From: Candidatus Gastranaerophilales bacterium
Lineage (GTDB): Bacteria > Cyanobacteriota > Vampirovibrionia > Gastranaerophilales > Gastranaerophilaceae
NCBI GenBank assembly: GCA_023662705.1
Contig: JAMPIM010000050.1
Location: forward strand, 1 to 11,380
DNA length: 11,380 nucleotides
Direction: 5' to 3'
Shown here: one piece after another, positions 1 to 5,720 of the stretch
Position numbering within the stretch: position 1 is the stretch's first letter
Layout of the letters: each line of letters starts with the position of its first letter
Position numbers and translations under genes: made by a program
Notes under the pieces: generated by a model
Told to the model about the DNA's origin: nothing
Databases searched by the model: none
The model's input: the letters and a program-made list of their open reading frames with translations, nothing else

Positions 1-16
1 TTAAAGGAAGAAAATA

Positions 17-535
17 GTGGAACAGTTGAAGTCTAGAATTGAAGCCGTTCTGTTTGTTACAGCAAAAGTGCTTCAAATAAAAGATATTGCAGAAATTCTT
101 GAAGAAGAACCGGATGTTGTTGAAGAAGCTCTTCTTGAACTTATTATGGACTATGCTTCCCGTGACGGCGCGTTAGAGATTGATGATGAGAACGGATATA
201 TTTTACAGGTTAAGCAGGAACATTTGGATATTGTTGAAAAACTTTGTCCTGTTGAACTTAAAGCTCCTGTATTAAAGACTCTTACTGTTATTGCATTAAA
301 AGAGCCTATCCGTCAATCGCTTTTAAAAGATTTGCGCGGTTCAAATGCTTATGAGCACGTAGCAGAGCTTCTTGAAAAAGGTTTGATTTCGCGTCATAAA
401 GATAAAAACGGACGTTCGTTTAATATTAAAACAACTCCTAAATTCGCAGAATACTTTAAATTAAAAGGTGATGTCAGAACTTTAGTCAAAACTTTGAATA
501 TCGATAAGGGTATCAAAGATACGGATGAGTCTTAA
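17..535 (+). CDS. scpB: Segregation and condensation protein B (ScpB)
   Basis: ScpB is the kleisin-associated winged-helix subunit of the bacterial SMC-ScpAB condensin, which compacts and segregates the chromosome in the cytoplasm. The 172-residue product shows the family pattern: an N-terminal helix-turn-helix start (IEAVLFVTAKVLQIKDIAEIL, about residues 8-28), the central LTVIALKEPIRQSLLKDLRG segment (about 88-107, matching the family LaIIAYkQPiTR..I..IRG block), then LLEKGLI and a closing TTPKFAEYFKL. Its length is close to the usual 170-200. The start is GTG at 17, with GGAAG at 6-10 placed six bases upstream. A TAG at 15-17 overlaps this GTG by one base, so an upstream gene, most likely scpA, probably ends there and is translationally coupled; only a few of its codons would be in the window. 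The stop overlaps the stop of the convergent gene in a shared TTAA (532-535). Confidence 0.93.
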   Translation: MEQLKSRIEAVLFVTAKVLQIKDIAEILEEEPDVVEEALLELIMDYASRDGALEIDDENGYILQVKQEHLDIVEKLCPVELKAPVLKTLTVIALKEPIRQSLLKDLRGSNAYEHVAELLEKGLISRHKDKNGRSFNIKTTPKFAEYFKLKGDVRTLVKTLNIDKGIKDTDES

Positions 536-1842
536 TATTCTTGGGTCAGACAATCAATTCCGCCATTCATTTTAAGGTATTTTCCTGTATGTACAAAGTA
601 AACGTTATCAACTCCGTTTTGTTTAAAAAACTCTTCGGCTAGTTGATCAAGTTGTTCATAGTTTGATGAATTGGTTATATAAAAGGTTTTATTATCAGGG
701 TTTGTGCCGCCAACACCATTCATATAGTTTATTTGCGGTCCATCTGAAATTCCAAGGTTAAAGAAACACGGAACTCTTATTATTTCATAACCGCTTTCAG
801 ACAGTGTATTTTCAGCATCCTGTAATATAGATGCAGCATTGTCTCTAAGCTCAATCAACTCTTGTAATAGCTTGTCTTTTTCTTCCGGTGACATGTCTGC
901 AATATCGGTTTCTTGTAAAATTCTTATTCCTTCATCGTAGTCAGGTATTGCGATTTGACCGTTATGAAGTGGTCGATAAAGCATATCTATATGGAAATCA
1001 GCTTGTTTTATATATGTGATATTTTCAGGTTTTAATCCCAGGTCTTTGGCAATTTCAGCTTTTGCAATTTCAATGTTTTCAGGAGTATTTTTGAGTCCCA
1101 TGGTTTTTAATGTATATATAATAGATTCTTCTCCTATTATGGCAGCGGGTGTTCCATCTTTGAGACAAGTGTTTAAAACATTTCCTCCTTCCAGGTATGT
1201 GTTTGAATGTACGATATTGCTTTCAGGAATATTTTGAGCATAATATGTACCCGAATGCTTTTCTCCTACAATTCCTTGAAAAGTTCCACGCTTTACAATT
1301 TGTTTTCTTTGTTCAATACTTCTTGTTATTCCGTCCAGACTTATTCGACCTTCTATTATTTCAATATCAGGATCTTTATCTGTAATATAGACTCTGCCAT
1401 CTGCCAAACGAATGCTGGAATCTTCTATCCAAATACTGTTGCTATCAGCAAAACTTATTTCAAATCCGTTTTCTGATGCTATTGTGCGTAATTCATCTGC
1501 TAAGTTGGAATCCTCAAAGTTATCTGAAAGTTTAATTTCTCTAATATGTCTGTCCAACCCTTCTGAATGGACTTCTTGTTTTTTCTCATTTTGATTAAGC
1601 ATTTCATTAATAGTTTTTAAATGATTATTATTAATGACTTCTTCTGCAAAATTCTGTACTTTATGTATTAAATTATTTAAGTAATTTATTTCCTTTTCCT
1701 GAACAATACCGTCACCATTATCAACTTTATCAAATATAGAGTTTAGCAGTTCATTGTCAGTTTTAATATCCTGCCAATTATCATCTATATTAATCTTACA
1801 TTCTCTTATTTGATTATTTTTATCGTAGTAACCAAAATCCAT
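532..1842 (-). CDS. Pentein-fold (agmatine/arginine deiminase-like) protein with EF-hand-like N-terminus
   Basis: This 436-residue protein has the scattered active-site signature of the pentein (guanidine-modifying) superfamily: LEGGNVL at 217-223, HID at 284-286 (His and Asp) and a C-terminal GGIDCLTQE with Cys431, which resembles the GGNIHCITQ end of agmatine deiminases and the cysteine end of protein-arginine deiminases. These enzymes attack a guanidinium carbon through the cysteine. The substrate is unknown here: free arginine, agmatine or a protein arginine are all possible. The N-terminal 100 residues are extra compared with bacterial agmatine deiminases and carry DNGDGIVQEKE (41-51), an EF-hand-like calcium loop that looks one residue short of the canonical twelve. 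There is no signal peptide or membrane segment. The ATG at 1842 has no clear Shine-Dalgarno, but it is the only ATG before an upstream stop. The gene is divergent from the metalloprotease gene and convergent with scpB. I am confident of the fold, less of the chemistry. Confidence 0.72.
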   Translation of the reverse strand: MDFGYYDKNNQIRECKINIDDNWQDIKTDNELLNSIFDKVDNGDGIVQEKEINYLNNLIHKVQNFAEEVINNNHLKTINEMLNQNEKKQEVHSEGLDRHIREIKLSDNFEDSNLADELRTIASENGFEISFADSNSIWIEDSSIRLADGRVYITDKDPDIEIIEGRISLDGITRSIEQRKQIVKRGTFQGIVGEKHSGTYYAQNIPESNIVHSNTYLEGGNVLNTCLKDGTPAAIIGEESIIYTLKTMGLKNTPENIEIAKAEIAKDLGLKPENITYIKQADFHIDMLYRPLHNGQIAIPDYDEGIRILQETDIADMSPEEKDKLLQELIELRDNAASILQDAENTLSESGYEIIRVPCFFNLGISDGPQINYMNGVGGTNPDNKTFYITNSSNYEQLDQLAEEFFKQNGVDNVYFVHTGKYLKMNGGIDCLTQEY

Positions 1843-1883
1843 ATAGTATTTATCGGCATATTTTTACAAAACTTTAGTAATTA

Positions 1884-1912
1884 TTTACAAATGTTAATAA
1901 AAACAGTAGAAT
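1884..1912 (+). promoter_or_regulatory. Sigma-70-type promoter of the metalloprotease gene
   Basis: TTTACA at 1884-1889 and TAGAAT at 1907-1912 are separated by 17 bases, and each has a single mismatch to consensus. Transcription would begin near 1919, leaving a leader of about 25 bases before the ATG at 1944. This is the best-matching promoter in the window. Confidence 0.6.
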
Positions 1913-1943
1913 AATACTAAGTAAATCATAATATGAGAGAAAA

Positions 1944-3416
1944 ATGGTTTTGAAAAAGAGAGAAATTGCAGGATACTCAGTCTTGATAGTAATCCTTGCG
2001 GTGCTTATATATGTGCATAATAACCCTGCTAAAATTTATGCAGAGCTTGGGCAAACAATGTATAAACATAATAATATACCTGTTGCTCAGACTTATCTTG
2101 AAAAAGCTTTTGCAATGGGGGTTAAGGATTATAAATTGCGTGATTTGTATGTAAACACAATTATTAATTCTCCATTTGATTCCGAAGCGCAAAAGAAACT
2201 TATAAATTTTTTGCAAATACAATCTGAAGATGCTGCAAAGTATAAAGCAGAAGGGTTTTTAAGTGATTTTAGACGTGAAATTAATAAAAACTATCCTGAA
2301 AATTATATAACCCAAACTGCTTATAATCAAAAAGTAATGCGTTGGAGCAAAATGCCAATCACATACAGTTTTGTGAATTCTGCTGGAGTTCCGGATTATT
2401 TTATTAAAGAAATAGAAAATGCATTGACCCGCTGGGAAGTTGCAGCCGAACATCAGATTCTCTTTACTCAAAATGATTCCGAACCGAATATTATAATTGA
2501 GTTCAATTCAACAAATCCTGCTGATATTAGCTCAGGTAAGTATGTTGTAGCATATACAGTTCCAGAGTTGAATGTTAATCGGCTTAAGAATATGACAATA
2601 AAGTTCTATTTGAAAGATCCAAACGGCGAATATTATTCCAAAAATCAGGTTTACAATACAGCTTTGCACGAAGTTGTTCATGCTCTGGGATTTATGGGGC
2701 ATAGTGATGACAGGGATGATGTTATGCATGCAACAAAGGATTCAAAATCTGTTGTAAATGATGAACGTATTGAATTGACTACGGCGGATATTAATACTGT
2801 TAAGCTTTTGTATAAAATCAAGCCTGATATTACTAATGACAATAATCCTACAGGAACATATACTCCGTTTTTGGTAATGGGCGGAGCTCAGAGAGTTCAG
2901 CGTGCAAAAATGAATGAGGCGGTTTCTTATGTAAGAAAAGCACCGAATCTTGCAGGAGGCTATATAGATTTAGCTGACAGTTATGTTGCAAACAAAGACT
3001 ATGATAATGCGGCAAAATGTCTTAAAAAAGCGTTCAGACTCGCTGATAGTAATGAAGTTCGCGGAATGATTTATTATAATTTGGCTGTTGTGTATTATCA
3101 GGCAGCTGATTATGAGAAAGCTGAAAAATATTTGCGAGGTGCTCTTAGAATTAATGATTCGAATGATTCCAGATACTTGCTTGCTGAAATTTATTCAAAA
3201 AACGGACGTAATACTGATGCAATCAAGGAATATAAAAGACTGATTGTCAGCAATCCTGAAAATATTGAATATGTAATAGGATTAACAAATGCTTATATAA
3301 GAGAAAAACAATATATGAATGCAAGGAAAGTTCTGAAAAATTATATTAAGGCAAATCCTGATGATGCTGATAAGAAGCGTATAAAATCTTACGGGATAAT
3401 TGCAGTATTTTTATAA
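1944..3416 (+). CDS. Membrane-anchored metzincin-like zinc protease with TPR repeats
   Basis: A 490-residue protein with an N-terminal hydrophobic segment (about 9-25) after a basic KKRE start, so probably a signal anchor that places the rest outside the inner membrane. A first TPR-like helix pair lies at about 33-60. The catalytic centre is HEVVHALGFMGHSDDRDDVMH (242-262): His242, Glu243, His246, a third ligand His253 and a Met-turn methionine at 261. The third histidine sits one place later than in classical matrixins (HExxHxxGxxGH), a spacing I recall from bacterial predicted Zn-dependent proteases of the M10-like group. Four further TPR units fill about 340-471, suggesting binding of a partner or substrate. 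The ATG at 1944 is preceded only by a weak GAGAG (1935-1939). The gene ends in a bidirectional terminator shared with rpsP. Substrate unknown. Confidence 0.82.
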   Translation: MVLKKREIAGYSVLIVILAVLIYVHNNPAKIYAELGQTMYKHNNIPVAQTYLEKAFAMGVKDYKLRDLYVNTIINSPFDSEAQKKLINFLQIQSEDAAKYKAEGFLSDFRREINKNYPENYITQTAYNQKVMRWSKMPITYSFVNSAGVPDYFIKEIENALTRWEVAAEHQILFTQNDSEPNIIIEFNSTNPADISSGKYVVAYTVPELNVNRLKNMTIKFYLKDPNGEYYSKNQVYNTALHEVVHALGFMGHSDDRDDVMHATKDSKSVVNDERIELTTADINTVKLLYKIKPDITNDNNPTGTYTPFLVMGGAQRVQRAKMNEAVSYVRKAPNLAGGYIDLADSYVANKDYDNAAKCLKKAFRLADSNEVRGMIYYNLAVVYYQAADYEKAEKYLRGALRINDSNDSRYLLAEIYSKNGRNTDAIKEYKRLIVSNPENIEYVIGLTNAYIREKQYMNARKVLKNYIKANPDDADKKRIKSYGIIAVFL

Positions 3417-3417
3417 T

Positions 3418-3451
3418 AAAAAAGCTCCGCTAATATTAACGGAGCTTTTTT
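3418..3451. terminator. Bidirectional rho-independent terminator between the metalloprotease gene and rpsP
   Basis: AGCTCCG (3423-3429) pairs with CGGAGCT (3440-3446) around a ten-base loop. An A-run (3418-3423) precedes it and a T-run (3446-3451) follows, so the hairpin can serve both the + strand gene ending at 3416 and rpsP ending at 3468 on the - strand. Confidence 0.88.
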
Positions 3452-3467
3452 ATAAATAATTATTAAA

Positions 3468-3839
3468 CTAAGCTTCAGTTGCTTCTTCAGCAGGAGCCTC
3501 AGCAGCTGCTTTAGCTTCTTCAGCTTTTCTTGCTTCTTCTTCAGCTTTTTTAGCTTGAGCTTTTTTAGAAAGCTTAACAACTTCAGATTTTTTGTAGTTC
3601 AAAGAACCGTCTTCATTACAGTTAGCGATAAGGTATTTAACTGTATCTGTAGGTTGAGCACCTTTAGAAATCCAAGCTTTAGCACCTTCAAGGTTTAGCT
3701 TCATTTCTTTTGTTTTAGGGTTGTAGTAACCTAGTTCTTCAACCGGTTTACCTTCACGTTTTGTAGTTGAGTTAATAACGATAACTCTGTATGTAGGAGC
3801 TTTTTTTGCGCCTAATCTTTTCAATCTGATTTTTAACAT
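3468..3839 (-). CDS. rpsP: 30S ribosomal protein S16 (bS16)
   Basis: S16 binds 16S rRNA early in 30S assembly. The N-terminus MLKIRLKRLGAKKAPTYRVI and the following REGKPVEELGYYNPKTKE (28-45) are diagnostic. The core ends at about residue 90. The remaining 33 residues form a low-complexity Lys/Glu/Ala tail (KKAEEEARKAEEAK, AAAEAPAEEATEA), likely helical or disordered; this makes the protein 123 residues against about 80-90 in many bacteria, although tails of this type are known in S16 of other lineages. AGAAGG at 3849-3854 gives a good ribosome site upstream of the ATG at 3839. The gene is preceded by a 142-base gene-free leader with predicted hairpins and followed by a shared terminator. It may also be reached by read-through from the two small upstream genes. 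Confidence 0.97.
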   Translation of the reverse strand: MLKIRLKRLGAKKAPTYRVIVINSTTKREGKPVEELGYYNPKTKEMKLNLEGAKAWISKGAQPTDTVKYLIANCNEDGSLNYKKSEVVKLSKKAQAKKAEEEARKAEEAKAAAEAPAEEATEA

Positions 3840-3869
3840 TTCTATTTTCCTTCTTTGTGTAACTTATAC

Positions 3870-3938
3870 GGAGTAACTAAACTTGACTCTATTTACTCCA
3901 AGCCGCTTTGGTTAAGTCCAAGAGGATACGACTTATCC
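3870..3938 (-). promoter_or_regulatory. Structured rpsP leader with alternative hairpins
   Basis: On the - strand, in transcript order, GGATAAGTC (3938-3930) can pair with GACTTAACC (3918-3910), eight pairs with one mismatch. The same GGATA (3938-3934) can instead pair with TATCC (3928-3924), and TTGG can pair with CCAA just after it. A separate hairpin follows: GGAGTAA (3899-3893) with TTACTCC (3876-3870). The first two options exclude each other. Several ribosomal protein genes are feedback-regulated through leaders, so a role in rpsP control is plausible, but it is inferred only from base pairing in one sequence. Confidence 0.35.
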
Positions 3939-3981
3939 ATGTATAAATAACCATAAATATGCAATAGAATCAAGTCTTTTG

Positions 3982-4215
3982 TTACAAAAATTTATTCCTT
4001 TTAAGTCTTTTTAATTTTTCCTGATGCAGCTTTTCAAATTCTCTTATTGCTCTGGCTTTAAATTCAATTACTCTGTTTTTTGCGATAATGATATCAGTTT
4101 TAACGGATTTGATGTCGCTGTTTGATTCGAAATTCAGCTCTTCGGAGGCAGTTTCAAGTTCATTGATTAAGTGGTCAAACTGATTAGCCAGAATCATTCG
4201 TATTCTAAGACTCAT
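3982..4215 (-). CDS. Small hypothetical helical protein (77 aa)
   Basis: I do not recognise this protein. It is 77 residues, rich in Lys, Glu, Leu and Ile, with no cysteine, no signal peptide and no membrane segment. The sequence reads as two or three amphipathic helices, with a likely coiled coil (INELETASEELN at 17-28) and a basic end (KLHQEKLKRLKRNKFL). Its ATG overlaps the TGA of the upstream gene (ATGA, 4212-4215), and an AGGAGG (4226-4231) lies ten bases upstream of the start. This tight coupling to the 68-residue gene argues that both are real and made together. It could be a small adaptor or nucleic-acid-binding protein, but nothing shows this directly. rpsP follows after 142 bases. 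Confidence 0.6.
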   Translation of the reverse strand: MSLRIRMILANQFDHLINELETASEELNFESNSDIKSVKTDIIIAKNRVIEFKARAIREFEKLHQEKLKRLKRNKFL

Positions 4216-4418
4216 TTTTTTGAAGCCTCCTCTTTAAGTAAACTGCTTAGTTTTTTTTCCTGTCTTGAAATAAACTTACGAATATCGTTTTCTAATAAAT
4301 CATTAAGAAAAGCTTTGCATCCCAGAAAAATAAAAAGTTCTTTAATAATTTTGCAGTAAACATCAGCTCTGATTAGAGAATCTCTTGCGTTTTGGATAGT
4401 TTTATTTCGATTTTTCAT
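4212..4418 (-). CDS. Small hypothetical protein (68 aa), coupled to the 77-aa gene
   Basis: Not recognised. The 68 residues are basic, with a hydrophobic central stretch (IIKELFIFLGCKAFLNDLL, about 24-42) too polar to be a clear membrane helix, then a charged C-terminal tail (RQEKKLSSLLKEEASKK). It begins at ATG 4418 behind a perfect AGGAGG (4423-4428) at a short four-base spacing. The stop codon overlaps the start of the next gene by four bases, the usual sign of a two-gene transcription unit. A promoter candidate lies at 4469-4497. The gene is divergent from the XRE-type regulator gene at 4553, which could control it, but that is only suggested by position. Confidence 0.62.
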   Translation of the reverse strand: MKNRNKTIQNARDSLIRADVYCKIIKELFIFLGCKAFLNDLLENDIRKFISRQEKKLSSLLKEEASKK

Positions 4419-4468
4419 TTAGCCTCCTCGGCTAATGTTGTAACATTTATATAAAATTAATAACTTAA

Positions 4469-4497
4469 ATTGTACACCAAAAGTATTTAATAAGCAA
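4469..4497 (-). promoter_or_regulatory. Candidate promoter of the two small genes
   Basis: On the - strand, TTGCTT (4497-4492) and TACAAT (4474-4469) are 17 bases apart. The -10 is a five-of-six match; the -35 is weak. The same GTGTACAAT string recurs at the -10 position upstream of the - strand gene starting at 5418, so the two units may share a promoter type. Confidence 0.42.
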
Positions 4498-4540
4498 CTT
4501 TTGAGTCTAATCGGCGGTTATAATCTGTTGATTGAGAGTT

Positions 4541-4546
4541 TATAAT
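4541..4546 (+). promoter_or_regulatory. TATAAT -10 box immediately upstream of the XRE regulator
   Basis: A consensus TATAAT lies six bases before the ATG at 4553. If it is used, transcription starts at or next to the A of the ATG, giving a leaderless mRNA, which fits the lack of a Shine-Dalgarno. A second TATAAT at 4519-4524 would give a leader of about 22 bases. Neither has a good -35. Confidence 0.35.
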
Positions 4547-4552
4547 TAAACT

Positions 4553-4777
4553 ATGCTTAATGAAACGGATTTTAGGAGAATCTTGGCTCTAAATGTTAGA
4601 ATAGAGAGATTCAAGAAAAATATGACACAGGAACAGTTGGCAGAACTTGCAAATGTTTCTCATAAACATATTACAAAAATTGAAAACTCAGGTGTTACTC
4701 CTAGTATTTATTTGATTTATAGGGTTGCATCCGTTTTGAATGTATCAATTGATAAACTTTTGCGCGAACCTGATTAA
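4553..4777 (+). CDS. XRE-family helix-turn-helix transcriptional regulator
   Basis: A 74-residue stand-alone DNA-binding domain of the Cro/C1 type, with no ligand-binding or protease domain. The helix-turn-helix is clear: MTQEQLAELANV (24-35) is the first part of the motif, SHKHITKIENSGVTPS (36-51) holds the recognition helix and the following turn, and LIYRVASVLNVSIDKLL (54-70) is the closing helix pair found throughout this family. Proteins of this size usually act as dimeric repressors or activators of nearby genes. It is divergent from the two small genes on its left and convergent with the unknown gene on its right. There is no ribosome site before the ATG. Its TAA overlaps the opposing TAA in a shared TTAA (4774-4777). 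The target genes are unknown. Confidence 0.9.
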   Translation: MLNETDFRRILALNVRIERFKKNMTQEQLAELANVSHKHITKIENSGVTPSIYLIYRVASVLNVSIDKLLREPD

Positions 4778-5418
4778 ATATTAAAACTTTTTCTTGAACC
4801 TTCTTCGTGGTATAAACCGCCGCCGCAGATTGTTTCAATAACTTTAAGAACAAACTCTCTTGAGGCATCTGATGAATTCAAGAAAAATTCTCTATTGGAT
4901 AAATGTCTTATTTTGAAAATTGAGTTTTGAGCTTTATCTGCCGGTACGAATAATGAAGCAACTTCTTTATCAAGAAGTCTTTCCATCATTTCGTGACGGG
5001 TTTTAGCTCCTTCAATAAGCTCATTGTAATTACCGTTTATTGCCATAATACGACCGGAAAACATCGGTGCATTGCCTTCTCTGAACAAGGCTTGCGGTTC
5101 GTAGTTGCATCTAGTTGTAAGACTGATTGTGTGCCATAGAATATTTACGATAACAACACTTTTATCTTTATTATGTTCTACAAAAATATTCTCGGCAGTT
5201 ATTCCTCTTGAAGCAAATGACTGCTTCATTGAATCTGCAATTGCCTTAAGGTTTTCAATCATTTCAGCAAAAATCTCGGTTGAATTAAGAGTAGCGTGCT
5301 GGTACTCCAAAAACTGCTTATACATATGAGTAGAAACAAGACCGATTCTCTCTTGGATAAGTGTGGATTTTCTAAAAGATGTTTCAGAATTATTAAAATT
5401 TTCGTAGCCTTTAGACAA
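4774..5418 (-). CDS. Hypothetical conserved-looking protein (214 aa from a TTG start)
   Basis: Not recognised. An in-frame ATG exists at 5436, but TAGGAGG (5425-5431) lies inside that longer frame and sits seven bases before TTG 5418, so I take TTG as the start (MSKGYENFNN...). The likely -10 at 5438-5443 would also start transcription downstream of the ATG. The protein is soluble, with no signal peptide or membrane helix: an N-terminal helical half (about 20-75), a likely beta strand region (SVVIVNILWHTISLTTRCNY, about 86-105), a helical central stretch (IEGAKTRHEMMERLLDKEV) and a C-terminal part ending in ETICGGGLYHEEGSRKSFNI. I see no catalytic motif. It is convergent with the regulator gene and divergent from the adhesin gene, so it shares the palindrome-containing intergenic region with the adhesin. 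Confidence 0.75.
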   Translation of the reverse strand: MSKGYENFNNSETSFRKSTLIQERIGLVSTHMYKQFLEYQHATLNSTEIFAEMIENLKAIADSMKQSFASRGITAENIFVEHNKDKSVVIVNILWHTISLTTRCNYEPQALFREGNAPMFSGRIMAINGNYNELIEGAKTRHEMMERLLDKEVASLFVPADKAQNSIFKIRHLSNREFFLNSSDASREFVLKVIETICGGGLYHEEGSRKSFNI

Positions 5419-5437
5419 GATAAAGCCTCCTACCATG

Positions 5438-5465
5438 ATTGTACACTTAAAACCTTTCCTTGCAA
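5438..5465 (-). promoter_or_regulatory. Candidate promoter of the 214-aa unknown gene
   Basis: On the - strand, TTGCAA (5465-5460) and TACAAT (5443-5438) are 16 bases apart. Transcription would start near 5431, right at the TAGGAGG ribosome site (5431-5425), giving a very short leader to the TTG at 5418 and excluding the ATG at 5436. Confidence 0.42.
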
Positions 5466-5485
5466 ATATAATTATATAAACTTTT

Positions 5486-5503
5486 GTAACAATTTTATGT
5501 TAC
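5486..5503. repeat. GTAACA-N6-TGTTAC inverted repeat
   Basis: Perfect six-base arms (5486-5491 and 5498-5503) with a six-base AT-only spacer. It lies upstream of the - strand promoter candidate at 5438-5465. The size and dyad symmetry suit a dimeric regulator, but no regulator is identified. Confidence 0.4.
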
Positions 5504-5529
5504 GGGCTAGTTGGTGCTGGTAGAAAATA

Positions 5530-5563
5530 AAAACGCAACACAATATGTATTGTGTTGCGTTTT
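5530..5563. repeat. 34-bp perfect palindrome, copy 1
   Basis: The arm AAAACGCAACACAATA (5530-5545) and its exact reverse complement (5548-5563) flank a central TG (5546-5547). As RNA this would be a 16-pair hairpin with a four-base U tract, but no + strand gene lies upstream to be terminated. The same arm recurs in copy 2. Confidence 0.9.
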
Positions 5564-5664
5564 ATATATCTGTATTATAGCATATTGCGCAACCTTTGTG
5601 AAGCGTTGCTATAAACGGACATTTTTTTATTAGACTAGATTACTTATTATATCTGTCTTTACAC

Positions 5665-5720
5665 CTCTTTGCAAAACGCAACACAATACATATTGTGTTG
5701 CATAATTCGAAAGCAAAGAG
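5665..5720 (+). repeat. Outer inverted repeat enclosing palindrome copy 2
   Basis: CTCTTTGC (5665-5672) and GCAAAGAG (5713-5720) are exact reverse complements and bracket copy 2. Together with the inner 11-pair stem they would fold as a two-tier hairpin ending 12 bases before the GAGG ribosome site (5733-5736) of the adhesin gene. Confidence 0.6.
5673..5701. repeat. Palindrome copy 2 (inverted centre)
   Basis: The left 16 bases (5673-5688) are identical to copy 1. The centre is CA (5689-5690) in place of TG, and TATTGTGTTGC (5691-5701) completes an 11-pair stem before the right arm diverges. 27 of 29 bases match copy 1 directly. Because CA is the complement of TG, copy 2 equals copy 1 read on the opposite strand. 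It lies 42 bases upstream of the adhesin ATG. Confidence 0.9.

Noticed and set aside
1..17. End of scpA as a separate feature
   Set aside because: A TAG at 15-17 in a plausible frame overlaps the scpB start, but four codons are too few to identify a gene.
1016..1594. Several + strand open frames inside the pentein gene
   Set aside because: They are Phe/Ser/Leu-rich translations of the complementary strand with no ribosome sites, and the opposite frame has clear family motifs.
3389..3580. Lys/Leu-rich - strand frame at the end of rpsP
   Set aside because: It is an out-of-frame reading of the Lys/Glu/Ala tail of S16 running through the terminator.
5530..5563. Ordinary rho-independent terminator
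   Set aside because: The hairpin has only a four-base T tract and no + strand gene lies upstream; the adjacent genes diverge from it. A terminator for an unseen small RNA starting near 5479 cannot be fully excluded.
5530..5701. CRISPR array
   Set aside because: Only two repeat copies, separated by 127 bases, each fully palindromic, and no cas genes nearby.
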